Source: Babesia bovis T2Bo
Taxonomy: Eukaryota > Apicomplexa > Aconoidasida > Piroplasmida > Babesiidae
Length of the DNA: 64,000 nucleotides
Assembly (NCBI RefSeq): GCF_000165395.2
Contig: NW_026261572.1
Span: forward strand, 496,001-560,000
Reading direction: 5' to 3'
The first letter of the stretch is position 1. Each line of letters opens with the position of its first letter. The notes beneath the pieces were generated by a model. That model worked only from the letters and a program-made list of their open reading frames with translations. It searched no databases and was not told the origin of the DNA. Positions 45,493 to 55,874 of this stretch are shown here, in pieces. Made by a program: the position numbers and the translations under genes.

Positions 45493-46248
45493 TCAGACAG
45501 TTCCTGTATGCATATGTACGCTAGAAGTGAGACATACTTCCTGTAGACGTTCTATATACGCGCTTTCGTCGTAGGGAGACTTGGACAGCAACTCAATCTG
45601 CTTCTTTATAGCGGCCTTTATTAGACGAATCAGCTCTTCCCGTGGTTTTTGTATTAGATTGTTATAGCACGGCTTGCCCTCGATGGGCCTTAGATCGTGG
45701 GCAATACCTTTAAAATCACGGAACACGCCTGTAATATGCATTAGCTACCAGTGGAGTTATGAACACCACATCCACCCTGGCTGTAACTCACCTGGGAATG
45801 CCGAGAGCTGGTAGCACTTGGTATAACCGTTGCTATCCACATTTTCGTGGTCTTCGAATTCAGGTACGGGGTAACACTTTAGCATGTGTTTTTCAAGCTG
45901 CTCTCGGTAATTGTAATTTGCCGGTGGCCAATCCGGTAGTACGTACCACCATCTATGAAATATTACTATACCATTAAGGAACTACCTTGATAGCAATTTA
46001 CCAACGAGTACGTCCATTTCAGTCCTTACTTTGCTATACTGGCCAATTTGTATTTCATTGTCTTCGCGACAATAATCATCTCTTTGCGATTGAGTTAGAT
46101 CTTGGGAAGTTTCATCAATTTCGCTATCGGCGGCCGTGTTCCGTGTCAGAACTTCTGATAATTCTGGATAACTCATAGTTATGGACATACCTTCGTAATC
46201 GTCAGATTCGGAATCCGAACTGACGACATGATTATTGTAACGGGACAT
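45493..46248 (-). CDS. Conserved hypothetical protein (three exons)
   Basis: Exons 46248-45986, 45952-45792 and 45728-45493, with introns of 33 and 63 nt, join to 219 residues. The first exon is acidic and Ser-rich (MSRYNNHVVSSDSESDDYEG). The second has a compact aromatic block (RWWYVLPDWPPANYNYREQL, YPVPEFEDHE), and the third is helical and basic (EELIRLIKAAIKKQIELL). The aromatic block looks strongly constrained, but I do not recognise the family. No signal peptide or membrane segment. Convergent with LeuRS and divergent from the UBL gene. Confidence 0.72.
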
Positions 46249-46701
46249 TGTTCCTGACTATAGTCCAGATATTAACCAAAACGATCGCATGAATATATCC
46301 TTGATACACATGTGTAACCTGTTTGGTGAAATCAGATAGGATTCCAAACCAGAAGAGCTATTAAAACTTTATACATCTATCTACACTATATAATGTATAT
46401 CTATTTAGCACTTGAATGCTTGTAAATTATTTTAAAGGTAGTCAATGATTCATGAGTTCCCCATGATCAGTATATAGTCCACGTTGGTATATATAACCTG
46501 TATAAACATGACTGCTAGAGAATCTATCTGGTTGTAATATTGTTTAATGTGCTCCAGTATGTAGTAGTAGTACTAGTTACAACATAGACACCATAGTGTT
46601 GCATATCGGTGTGTATAATACTCAGGCGTTTTCTCGTGACAGGCTGTATATACCACTCTTTCCATCGCGTAGAGATAAATCTGGATAGCTATTAATCCAC
46701 G
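46249..46701. promoter_or_regulatory. Divergent intergenic region
   Basis: 453 AT-rich bases between the hypothetical gene and the UBL gene starts. It contains runs of TATA-like and short TAG repeats (near 46562-46578) but no defined element. Confidence 0.4.
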
Positions 46702-48225
46702 ATGCCTGAAGTCCTTGATATAACATTTCGGCTTATTACTGGCCAGGACATCAAACTTCAGGTTCGCGATGATGGGAAGATATCCGAGGTTAAAGGGTTA
46801 ATAGCAGGTCATTGTGACATATCGCCACGGGACATGAAGTTGATTTTCAAGGGTCAGCTTCTGGTTGACGACCGTACAATAGGTTCATATGATGTTGCCA
46901 ATGGGTCAACAATTCACATAATAGGCAATTCTCCAGGTCCATCTAATAATACCCAAACTAATCAAGCTAACACTTCTATGCCATCGATGTTATTTGGTAC
47001 GGCTATGAATGCCTTCATGAGGGAGTTCATGGGTACTCCTGAAGGGCCTGCATCAGGTTCAAATGGCCCATTTACTGGTGTATTTCCTGAGGGCACGTTT
47101 GGCAATGCACCCGGTCAGGCTACTGGTGGCTCCACTTTTGGTGATTTCATCAATGCTTCGGGTGGCCCTGAAGTGCTACTAAGGCAGGGACTCCAGTTTG
47201 CCCAGCAAATGACGGCTGGCAACCCAGATTTAGGTCAGGCGGCCTCTAGGTTATTCTCAGGTATGATGGGCGGCATGATGAATCCAGGTCACGCGCAAAA
47301 TACGGGCCCTAACAACTCATCAGCTACGTCCTCTGAACCTACGCGCGATTCCACTCGGACCAAAGCACCATCCAAGATGAACCAGCAGGACATAGAGACT
47401 ATAGTACTTGCCAAAGACTGCCTGGATGTATGCTGCGATGCCATATCTGGTCTTGATAGCGACGAGGGCATAGGCGGTTCACAGGCAAGCAAAGAGCTCC
47501 GCTCTCAGTGTGAGGATGGCATTAAACTATTGTGTAGGAACAATGACATATACCTGGACGACCCAAAGTCATTTAAGGAGCTGTTGCCGTGGAACCTGCT
47601 GCATACACTGGAAATGGACCTCGGGGTTAAGGAGTACCACAATGTGAACCAGCAGGACATGACCGACTTCATGCAGCGGTACCGAGATGCACAAACCAGG
47701 GTCCACGACCTCCTGCGTGAATTGGAAACCATTTCCGAACCATCGGAGCCAGTAGACATGGACAAGGTATCCAGGATAACGTCTATATGCGCGTTGCAGA
47801 CGGCCATCCACGGCCAGATGGCACTGATCACTACTATACTTGGGAACAAAATTAGTCACGCCAAGGATAGCTCCTTGGATACTTCATCTAGACCCGGCTT
47901 CACTAAGGCCAAGCCTCACGAGAGGGCTTCTGGGCCCACTGTATCATCCAATGTGCGCCAGGGACTCAACACAGCTTCGATATTGCCTAGCACCACGCAA
48001 TCAAGTTCGTTGCTGGCCAGTTTGGGTATAGTGAACCCACCTCAAGCACCGACGATATCGATTCCCGCGTACTCCAGCGACGATATACTCGTGGATTCCA
48101 CGTGGTTGCGCAAGCAACTGACTCAGTACCGCAACAGCACTGGATTCAAATCGCGCATGAACGATTTGGTTCGCGATACCAAGAAACTGAGCAACATCTA
48201 TTGCACTGGTATCTTGCCAAAATAA
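46702..48225 (+). CDS. Ubiquitin-like domain protein
   Basis: Single exon, 507 residues. Residues 5-75 form a ubiquitin-like fold: ITFRLITGQDIKLQV, KISEVKGLIA, MKLIFKGQLLVDDRTI, GSTIHIIG. Then follows a Gly/Ser/Pro/Asn-rich region with Met-rich patches (FSGMMGGMMNPG), and from about 230 a helical acidic region without recognised domain. This layout resembles ubiquilin- and BAG6-type shuttle or chaperone proteins, but no UBA or BAG domain was recognised, so no symbol is given. Presumed role in protein quality control, inferred from the domain. Confidence 0.8.
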   Translation: MPEVLDITFRLITGQDIKLQVRDDGKISEVKGLIAGHCDISPRDMKLIFKGQLLVDDRTIGSYDVANGSTIHIIGNSPGPSNNTQTNQANTSMPSMLFGTAMNAFMREFMGTPEGPASGSNGPFTGVFPEGTFGNAPGQATGGSTFGDFINASGGPEVLLRQGLQFAQQMTAGNPDLGQAASRLFSGMMGGMMNPGHAQNTGPNNSSATSSEPTRDSTRTKAPSKMNQQDIETIVLAKDCLDVCCDAISGLDSDEGIGGSQASKELRSQCEDGIKLLCRNNDIYLDDPKSFKELLPWNLLHTLEMDLGVKEYHNVNQQDMTDFMQRYRDAQTRVHDLLRELETISEPSEPVDMDKVSRITSICALQTAIHGQMALITTILGNKISHAKDSSLDTSSRPGFTKAKPHERASGPTVSSNVRQGLNTASILPSTTQSSSLLASLGIVNPPQAPTISIPAYSSDDILVDSTWLRKQLTQYRNSTGFKSRMNDLVRDTKKLSNIYCTGILPK

Positions 48226-48429
48226 AGCCTTAAGGAATTAGTGTGGTATTCATTGCTCCCAACTAAGCTCTAGATAACATATGTGTTCCATCACTCTAGA
48301 CGTGCTATTAACCTTGATGTCACTATTTGGGTTACACATAATCTCCACTACGGTAGACATGTACACATTGCTGTGACTAGCCATAAAATGTTACAATCTC
48401 ACTTTTAAACTGGACCATATATATTCACA

Positions 48430-49497
48430 ATGTCGGTTAGGGATATTTTCACCTTCGGGAGGGTATGGCTCTATAGTTTGTTACAGCACATTTGCAGGTA
48501 TGCACATCGCTCGCAGCACTGAATGGCGCCTTTATATATGTTCAATATCGCAAACTGGTTGTATGTCGTCCTGAATATAAACAGGAAGGCTTGCCGGAAG
48601 GTTAGCTGCGTGGTATAGTAACTAACTTCCTCAGAGAAGCACAGGATCGCAATATTTGACAACATCGCACCTACATACGACCTTACATATGGCAATACTC
48701 ACAGGGTGGGTCTTTCTATCCAGGATTCCATATTCTCCAGAAACTTGGCATAACAGCTGCCAAGGCCAATATACTGAAACGGGCAAAAGGGCACGTTTTG
48801 GATTTAGCGGCAGGTACTTTAGAGAACTACAAATTATATAGTAACATAACAAGTCTCACTGCACTGGACAAGAGCGTGATGATGTGTCTTGAAATGAAAC
48901 GTAAAATAGGTATGTCATTTATAGTACTACAGAATGTGACTATCTCACAGAATCTGAGAAACCGGACTTCCCGGTGACCATTGTATGTGCTGACGCATCA
49001 GCGATACCATTTGAGAACGAGAGCTTCAGCACAGTGGTTACCACCCATGGTCTGTGTTCAGTGGAGCACCCGGGGAAGTGCCTGGATGAGGTAGCCAGGG
49101 TACTGAAACCCAGTGGGCGGTACATTGGCATTGAGAGGGGAAGGGTATATTACAGGCCACTAAGGGCCCTGCTGTAAGTTTTTTGGAAAACGATTTAGTG
49201 AAATAGCAGGAACTGGCTCAAGCTATATCCTAACCCGGGAATGCCATGGAAATATGGTTACTTCGAGGATCGCGACCCTATGTAAGTTTGGGGGTCTTCA
49301 AGATATACGTTCGCAGTGGACTCGTCCAAAACTGCAAGGGTCTTACCATGCTCGATTCGGCAGTGTTTGGGTATGGGATGAACTACTCCATCCTGGCGCG
49401 GCGGTTCGACAGTGACAAGAAATCTGAATTTTCCAACGAGCCCAGGATACGCCCGGAGGCTCGCGTAATATACAGCTACGTGCCACGGGAAAGCTGA
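48430..49497 (+). CDS. SAM-dependent methyltransferase, OMS1/METTL7-like
   Basis: Multi-exon gene; introns of about 34-41 nt. Motifs: RIAIFDNIAPTYD, GHVLDLAAGTLENYKLY (SAM-binding motif I), VTIVCADASAIPFENESFST (motifs II/IV), THGLCSVEHPGKCLDEVARV, LKPSGRYIGIERGR, and a C-terminal part GMPWKYGYFEDRD joined by a 35-nt intron to the last exon. The GLCS and W-G-x-x-x-x-RD pattern fits OMS1-type methyltransferases of the mitochondrial inner membrane. A hydrophobic N-terminal stretch (SLAALNGAFIYVQ) can act as anchor. The first exon is uncertain: ATGTCG at 48430 with a 41-nt intron keeps the frame. Substrate unknown. Confidence 0.75.
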
Positions 49498-49604
49498 TTG
49501 AACATAACTTGCCCTAGGGGTTCATTATTTATACACTAATGCTTACTACATTAAAGATGGGATGCAATTGCCCCGTTTTAAAAAATCTAGCTGTACATCC
49601 CAGC

Positions 49605-50203
49605 TTAGTGATGTGTCTGCTGGTACTTTTCAATTAGTCCTGAAAATGCCGCAAAACCGATACAGCCACCGGCACTGGCCAGGGGACCACCTGGGATACA
49701 TGATGCCGGGTTACATACACCTACCCTTTAGGGCCAAGAGAGCGCCGGAGGTACATCCCGCGTAAAGTGCGTTTCGAATGTCAGACTGGGCCCTGCGCTT
49801 CTGGAAAATACACTCGAACAGTGAATACACGAAGCCCAACTTCGCAAATCCGCGGGCAGACGTCTTTACTGACGGCCATAACAACTGTAGCTGGTTGCAC
49901 ATCTGTTTGCGGAATCCGATTTTTTCAGTTGGTACGGCATGTGCGATGTCGTTTGCCTGGATGGTAAAGAAGAAAGTACCGAAAAGGGCGCCTAAACAGT
50001 TATACTAGATAGCTAGGTAGAGTACCTATGAAGGCGCTGCTGACGCCAATGACGGAAGCGCGGACGATACAATTTTCCGATACTCGCTGCTGCAACAGCA
50101 GCGCATCGCGTACTGCGCGCTCCTCGGTAGACAGCGGTCCTCCAGATGGCCGGTAGTTAACATAGCTGTCAGACAGGAACACTCGTGAATAATCGTCCGC
50201 CAT
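49605..50203 (-). CDS. TIM22: Mitochondrial import inner membrane translocase TIM22
   Basis: Three exons from the ATG at 50203 (MADDYSRVFLSD) with two 34-nt introns; the last exon ends at 49605. Tim17/22/23 family pattern: VIGVSSAFIG/GALFGTFFF, then ARGFAKLGFVYSLFECIFQK, NALYAGCTSGALLALKG and GPLASAGGCIGFAAFSGLIE. The QKRRAQSDIRNALYAGCTSG segment is the diagnostic PRAT-type loop, and the TIM22-type cysteines are present. It inserts carrier proteins into the mitochondrial inner membrane, so the carrier at 13522 would be a client. Plus-strand frames over the same region are antisense artefacts. Confidence 0.88.
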
Positions 50204-50842
50204 CGAACGACGGTTTCCAGTGATCACCACGACATGTCACCGTTGGCCGTGGCGGGAGTGTGTGGTTCCGGGAACCCACACAGGTCTGGGCTCCTCGCAC
50301 ATCTATTATTACACCCCGTGGAATCGATGTGTACGGGGTTTACTTATTAGGAACGTATGCGAGTCGCAGGTGCCAACAGTACACCTGTGTACTCAAGCTG
50401 CACATTTCGCGCGGCTGTAATATATCGCATAGAGACATTTTACGACACGTAGCTATTTAGTAACTCAATAGTACCCAGGAAACCACTGTATACATATTGG
50501 CGTGGTCCTAGTTCCATTGTGGCCAAGAAGTGTTATACAGTCAATTTGCCTACTGGATAAACAAGGATAGGAATAAGGCCCTAGGGGCGTTCTAATCTGT
50601 ATTTAACACCCAGATCTACTTTGGGGTCACGTATACCTTGGTATATAACCGGGAAACCACCTGTGTTGCGGTGGTACTTTGTGGATCGCAAAACTCACAA
50701 GTGGACGCAACACCTAAATTTCTCTAGCCCGCGAAACCCCAATGGATAGAGCCGCTGCTAACATTGGGACTAAGCACGTGGACAGATTTATGACATAGGG
50801 AGACGAGTAACTAATAACAGCGGCACACACGTCAACCTAAAG
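50204..50842. other. Divergent intergenic region, TIM22 / ERO1
   Basis: About 640 bases. GC-rich at 50220-50420, with plus-strand open frames of 66 codons that start at non-ATG codons. The codon look of one (ITPRGIDVYGVYLLGTYAS) is protein-like, so an unrecognised small spliced gene is possible. No tRNA found. Confidence 0.4.
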
Positions 50843-52345
50843 ATGAAAGCGCTTTTAGCGGTACTGCTTGGAGTGATATGGGCGTCTTTACCGCCGTTTA
50901 CGGTCTCCATAGGCCCTATGGACGGTGTTAAAACTGATGCCATTACGCGCATTGTGGTCCCTGCCCATGCTGAGGGTATTATGGGTGTTAATGTATCACC
51001 ACTGAAGCACACTGCCCGATTTGTCGGTATTCACGATGACGACAAGTTCAGCATTGAGCACTTGCTATCGGATGCCGAGCTAGTTCACAGCAAGCTGGCG
51101 CCTTTAATGCGATCGTTGTACTTTCGCATTCTTAAGGTTAACCTTGATACTCCATGTCCCTTGAGGGAGAGGAACGACATTTGCTCCAATGGCATGGACG
51201 ACGACGGCCTCTTGGATAATGCCAAAAATGGCGACTTTGAGTGTATACCAAAGTGCTACGTTGGCCGATGCCAGCCTCAGGAAGTCAGCCCGGAACCCAC
51301 TCTCGATGGTCTTGAGCACTTTGTGCTCAGGTACGTGGATGATGACAAGTTAGCTGAGATGGACCCCAAAGATTTGTACGTCGACAATCCTTGGTACAAG
51401 GATTTCCTCGGGATCTACTCGCATAACAGGGACAAGGCGGTATACGTCGACCTGATGCACAACCCACCTTCGTATACAGGCTATCGGGGTGGAGAGGACT
51501 GGAATTCAATATACGACTTGCAATCCGACTGTGGAGACGAGGTGCCTTGCGACCAAACTGAGCATTTATTTAGGCTCATTTCAGGGATGCAATCATCGGT
51601 AGCTGCATGGTCGGCGTGGAACTACAAGTGCGTGAACTCCGTGGCGGCGTACCAGCTGAAAAGCGAGTTGCCAAAGTACGAAAGCAACCCGCAATTTTAT
51701 TTTAAGATGCTTGGTAACCACCCAGAAAGAATTGAGAACATGTACTACACGTTCCAGGCTATGCTCAAGACTGTATGCAGGCTATCTCCATTTCTGAAAG
51801 GTTTTGCCAAGAATTTAGGGCAGCATCCCGAATGGGCACACTTGCAGAGAAGTATATTTGATTTTCTGTCAGTGGACTACGAGTTCTGCCGTGATGTGGA
51901 GCCAGCCTATGAGCAACGGTCATCGGAGCACTGCGACGCCACGGATGGCTGCACTGCTTCTCCGCAGCTGCGCCATCCGGCGTTGCTCAAAAAATTCAAT
52001 AGTATCGCAGATATCGTAGACTGTGTTGGATGTGAGAAGTGCAGGTTACATGGGAAGTTGAAACTGACTGCCCTTCAAATTGCAGTTCGTGCATTCGGTC
52101 AGACGGAACGCTTAGTGCTGGAGCGCAATGAAATCGCAGCCTTGCTCCATGCACTGGATTACTTTGCTGAATCCATTATATTTGTGCAGCGGTTTGAAGA
52201 GCTGAAGAAGCGTCAGCTCATCCTCTACCCGCTGCGCATCATGCTGGCAATATTCGTTATCCTCGTAGTTGCGTACAGGCATGTGATTGCCCAGGCCCTT
52301 TGTTTACGCTGGCCTGATGACGATCAGGACAGCACTGAAGAATGA
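50843..52345 (+). CDS. ERO1: ER oxidoreductin ERO1
   Basis: Single exon, 500 residues. Signal peptide MKALLAVLLGVIWASLPPF. FAD-domain landmarks: NPPSYTGYRGGEDWNSIY, PCDQTEHLFRLISGMQSSV, and the active-site triad of cysteines in DCVGCEKCRLHGKLK. Shuttle-type cysteines are in CPLRERNDIC. A C-terminal hydrophobic segment (RIMLAIFVILVVAYRHVIAQ) could anchor it in the ER membrane, which is unusual compared with yeast and animal ERO1 that are peripheral. It transfers electrons from PDI to oxygen through FAD, driving disulfide formation in the ER. The PDI gene is 12 kb to the left. Confidence 0.93.
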   Translation: MKALLAVLLGVIWASLPPFTVSIGPMDGVKTDAITRIVVPAHAEGIMGVNVSPLKHTARFVGIHDDDKFSIEHLLSDAELVHSKLAPLMRSLYFRILKVNLDTPCPLRERNDICSNGMDDDGLLDNAKNGDFECIPKCYVGRCQPQEVSPEPTLDGLEHFVLRYVDDDKLAEMDPKDLYVDNPWYKDFLGIYSHNRDKAVYVDLMHNPPSYTGYRGGEDWNSIYDLQSDCGDEVPCDQTEHLFRLISGMQSSVAAWSAWNYKCVNSVAAYQLKSELPKYESNPQFYFKMLGNHPERIENMYYTFQAMLKTVCRLSPFLKGFAKNLGQHPEWAHLQRSIFDFLSVDYEFCRDVEPAYEQRSSEHCDATDGCTASPQLRHPALLKKFNSIADIVDCVGCEKCRLHGKLKLTALQIAVRAFGQTERLVLERNEIAALLHALDYFAESIIFVQRFEELKKRQLILYPLRIMLAIFVILVVAYRHVIAQALCLRWPDDDQDSTEE

Positions 52346-52415
52346 GACGATACACGACCGCATGATATATTTCACATTAGCTGTTAATGTAATAGAACCA
52401 GGTTATATATGACCG

Positions 52416-52507
52416 ATACTAAGTGATAACTATTGTCACATACTTGGTACTCCCATATGGACATAGTTTCCCAATACTAAGTGATAACTATTGCCATATG
52501 GACATAG
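52416..52507. repeat. Short two-copy direct repeat
   Basis: ATACTAAGTGATAACTATTG occurs at about 52417 and 52475, and CCATATGGACATAG at about 52453 and 52494. The second copy is a compacted version of the first. It lies between the convergent 3' ends of ERO1 and the BEACH-WD gene and has no known function. Confidence 0.8.
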
Positions 52508-52551
52508 CCCAGGAATATTCACTCTATATCGCTATACAATAGTCTATATCA

Positions 52552-55500
52552 TTACGTAGTACTATCTTTAAGGCACACAGTGTATATATCTCCACTGGTG
52601 TTGGCCACCAGCATGCGATGCGAGCCGTTGAAATAGTTTACCGCTAATATTGACGGGTAGCTCATGTCATGGAATGCAGTCTGTGCCAGTACTGACCTCG
52701 TATTGATATCGTAGAACTGTAGAGTTGATACACCATCTTGGGTACCACTCAACCCTATGCAGTCATTAGGGTCACAAAGGCCACCCAGCACGTCAAAGTT
52801 CGGTATCGACAGCTCTCGCTTGAAGCCGCTGCACGAACTTAACGAGTTGAGCATGCGCACATCCCAGAATATAACTGGATGGTCCCCGGAGGACACCATT
52901 TGGATGTACCTATTGCTGATAGAGCATGAGATGACTTGGCAACTACGTGATTGATGTCCTATTTCATGATTCCAAACAGGGCTATGTGGTGATCTGGGAT
53001 CCCATAGCGTTAGGCTGCCGCCAACGGTGGCGGTGAGCAGCAACCCGCTGGATGAGAACACGGATGCCAAGGGGCCGTTGTGGTCGTCGAATATACCTAT
53101 CATCCTAATATCGGAGTTTGTCACTTGGAACTGCTTAACGGTTTCGTCGAAACCGCCGCTGGTTATTACATCGTCGCTGAATGCGACGCAGCTGATACCA
53201 TCCTCGTGCAGCTGCTGTCGGTAGAAGAATGTACCCTGGTCCTCTGAGTGGAAGTACAGCGCATCACCTCGTGCGGCCATATTGGCGTCGTAACCGCGGC
53301 TAGCTGATATTACGGAATCCACGTTGCACAGTGTCATGTAGCCGCTACCGGAGCATATGCACAGATTTTGCTTGACCCAAGTGCTGCACGTAAGTGGGCT
53401 ACGGTCTATAGATGCCGATATCGTGGGTACACTCTGGTCAATACTATGGAACATGACACTCCCAGTTTGCGTGAGTGCGTATACAATATCGCTAGTGGCG
53501 AAACCAGCTCCCGTTATTGTATCACTGAGCTTCGGTACCCTACGCATCCTGAGCGTGCCATCCACAACCATGCTTCGGAGGTGTCCTTCACAACTTCCCT
53601 GGGTGATGGTACGTCCTATACGTGGTTCATCACCGGTTTCAGGGTCGCTAACACCGAATATATCGCGGTTATGGCTCACGTAGATGAACCACGGAGCGTT
53701 GGGGACGGGATTATCCGTAGCCTGCCACTGCGGATGCCGGAGTCGTTGTGGATGTGGATTCTCAAATAGTATTATGGGCGCCTGCCCGAATTCACGGACG
53801 TGTACCGATATTGCCTTGGGTTCCATTGTTCTAACTAGGTTTTGGGTAGCGGGTGTCATTGACAGCTTGCCTACACGTACGGAGGATAGATATGATAGTG
53901 GATGGAAGGTGTTGTCACTCTTGATTGACTCCAACCCAGCTTGTTTGTAGCCAAAGACCAGATCTATCCATTCGTGCAAGTGCTTGGACACATGCTCGCT
54001 TTCTAGAGCGCTGCGCATTACATTGACGAATTGCGATGAGGAGTTACCAGCCCAGCGTGGTAGCTCAACGTCGCACAATCGGCCGTCTTGAGTGGTCACG
54101 TTAAGCTGGTTGCGCAGAAACGACCCATCACTGCTGTAGAATTCGGGTATCAGCTCAAAAAACGTGGAATGGCCGTGTACTACGTTATGGTAAGTTTCCG
54201 CAATGCTCTTGAAGGTACGTGCTGCAGCATCGAACTTACCACTATATAGCCGTAGCTGGCACTCGGGCTGCAGCCTTATAAGGAAGAATACAACAAGTGC
54301 AGGTGTGGAGTAGTGTGAGCAGTATAAATAGAAGCCGCTATTCCACATACGCAGCAAACACATGTCGCATTTATCGTCATCACAGGTACACTTGGCGTCA
54401 CTAGATTCCGTGACGTCGGAATTCGACTTCGTCGCAAAGTGTAACGTGTTCATGCGGCTCTTGAGGTGTACTAATCTATCGTGGTTAAGGGCTCCTATGG
54501 GTTTCGAGAGATCCCTGAAGTTACGGGCATCCTTTAAGTCTAACGTGGCGCTGTCATAGTTGGTCAGGACCCATGGGTATATTGGATAGTGGGACATATC
54601 GTAGCGCGATCTCCCTGAGATGCAGTTCAGGAAGTCGATATACTGGAAATTGGGCAAGACGCCGCGGCGCCACAGTTGCGTCATGTCGTTCCTGAACGCT
54701 CGTGATTCCAGGGCATAGAACGCCCGTGGCACCATGTTCCGCAGCGTGGAGGTAAACTTCTCGCGATCATCTTCCAGCTTGAACTCCACGTATATGCAGC
54801 TGTATAGTTTCCGGGAGTTTTGAATACGCTTCTCGATGCTTTCTTCTGGTAACGATATGATCTCTAGGGCTGTTGCAGACTCTATCTTTGACGGGATACC
54901 GCTATCACGCTTGAATATATGTAGTATCCTGTCGATAGGGATGCGTTTACACGATTTCCGGGAGAAGTTAGGGCTGGGCTCGAAGTAGAACGCACGGTCA
55001 GTGAGTGCGGCGTAGCCGCCGTACCTGACCATACGCTTCAACCGCCAGCAGTACACTGAATCGGGGTGTATACTGGATGATGCACAACCCAGTATAGGTT
55101 TCTCACGGGGTTGAAGCAACGACTGGCTGAACCCGCCAGCCTTGCTCGACTTGAACATGTCTATATCAACATTTAGCTTGTAGCTACCCCAAAGGCGCAT
55201 ATATTCACTTAACTGCTCCTCGTGCATGGTGGCAGTGGTATACGCAAATATGAACACGAAACCCAATGGGTCTGAGCCATGGGACATATTGTCCACGGTA
55301 CTACTGGACGGGACTCCCTTTGCGATATGTACGTCATAGGCCGATAGAAACCGCGTTTTACCATTGTATATAGTAGTGGGTATGGATGTAACTCTTGTGC
55401 AGGATACATATATCCCCTTGGAGACGTCAACACTGTCAGTTATCGAGGTGATATTTTGGAAATGCAGCTTGAGAATGGGTGAATCGAATGCGTCGGGCTC

Positions 55501-55752
55501 GAAGATCAATGACTTTGTGCCTATACGGATTCTTCCTTTCCGAACTGCATGTATCCATGACGTATACCTAGGATGCTTACCCTTATTACGGCAGCCATGT
55601 GCGCTCTTTAGGGACTCGACGAACTGTGACCACGTGGTAGCGTTAGATTCCAGTGGAAATGGTGACACAACGCTACAGGCGGCGTCAGACACATACTCTT
55701 CACTTTCCTCTAGAAGCACGAGGTCGAAGCTTCTGACGGCCGAAAGCATCAT
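52552..55752 (-). CDS. BEACH-WD40 protein, FAN (NSMAF)-like
   Basis: Single exon, 1066 residues. Two GRAM/PH-like regions (about 70-200 with RIRIGTKSLIFEPDAF, and 225-310 with RYGGYAALTDRAFYFEPSP). A BEACH domain (about 360-650) has FLNCISGRSRYDMSHYPIYP, WVLTNY, FRDLSKPIGALN, FYLYCSHYSTPALVVFFLI and FELIPEFY. C-terminal WD40 repeats follow (690-1066; LTLWDPRSPHSPVWNHEIG, HPVIFWDVRML). This order is that of FAN, a BEACH protein linked in animals to neutral sphingomyelinase; the general role is membrane traffic or lysosome-related sorting. No signal peptide; cytosolic. A large unspliced gene. Confidence 0.87.
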   Translation of the reverse strand: MMLSAVRSFDLVLLEESEEYVSDAACSVVSPFPLESNATTWSQFVESLKSAHGCRNKGKHPRYTSWIHAVRKGRIRIGTKSLIFEPDAFDSPILKLHFQNITSITDSVDVSKGIYVSCTRVTSIPTTIYNGKTRFLSAYDVHIAKGVPSSSTVDNMSHGSDPLGFVFIFAYTTATMHEEQLSEYMRLWGSYKLNVDIDMFKSSKAGGFSQSLLQPREKPILGCASSSIHPDSVYCWRLKRMVRYGGYAALTDRAFYFEPSPNFSRKSCKRIPIDRILHIFKRDSGIPSKIESATALEIISLPEESIEKRIQNSRKLYSCIYVEFKLEDDREKFTSTLRNMVPRAFYALESRAFRNDMTQLWRRGVLPNFQYIDFLNCISGRSRYDMSHYPIYPWVLTNYDSATLDLKDARNFRDLSKPIGALNHDRLVHLKSRMNTLHFATKSNSDVTESSDAKCTCDDDKCDMCLLRMWNSGFYLYCSHYSTPALVVFFLIRLQPECQLRLYSGKFDAAARTFKSIAETYHNVVHGHSTFFELIPEFYSSDGSFLRNQLNVTTQDGRLCDVELPRWAGNSSSQFVNVMRSALESEHVSKHLHEWIDLVFGYKQAGLESIKSDNTFHPLSYLSSVRVGKLSMTPATQNLVRTMEPKAISVHVREFGQAPIILFENPHPQRLRHPQWQATDNPVPNAPWFIYVSHNRDIFGVSDPETGDEPRIGRTITQGSCEGHLRSMVVDGTLRMRRVPKLSDTITGAGFATSDIVYALTQTGSVMFHSIDQSVPTISASIDRSPLTCSTWVKQNLCICSGSGYMTLCNVDSVISASRGYDANMAARGDALYFHSEDQGTFFYRQQLHEDGISCVAFSDDVITSGGFDETVKQFQVTNSDIRMIGIFDDHNGPLASVFSSSGLLLTATVGGSLTLWDPRSPHSPVWNHEIGHQSRSCQVISCSISNRYIQMVSSGDHPVIFWDVRMLNSLSSCSGFKRELSIPNFDVLGGLCDPNDCIGLSGTQDGVSTLQFYDINTRSVLAQTAFHDMSYPSILAVNYFNGSHRMLVANTSGDIYTVCLKDSTT

Positions 55753-55874
55753 TGAGTCCGAGGGCTTAACGTACTAAGCAACGCCAGAAGAGCGTGCTGT
55801 GAACATCAACTCACAATACACACATTTGGTTCTTTTATAGAATATCTATGTGATCCATATAGTATTTTGGGGCT
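55753..55874. promoter_or_regulatory. 122-bp divergent promoter, BEACH-WD gene / OXA1
   Basis: Only 122 bases separate the two divergent ATG codons, so the two genes very likely share one bidirectional promoter. No known site recognised. Confidence 0.5.
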
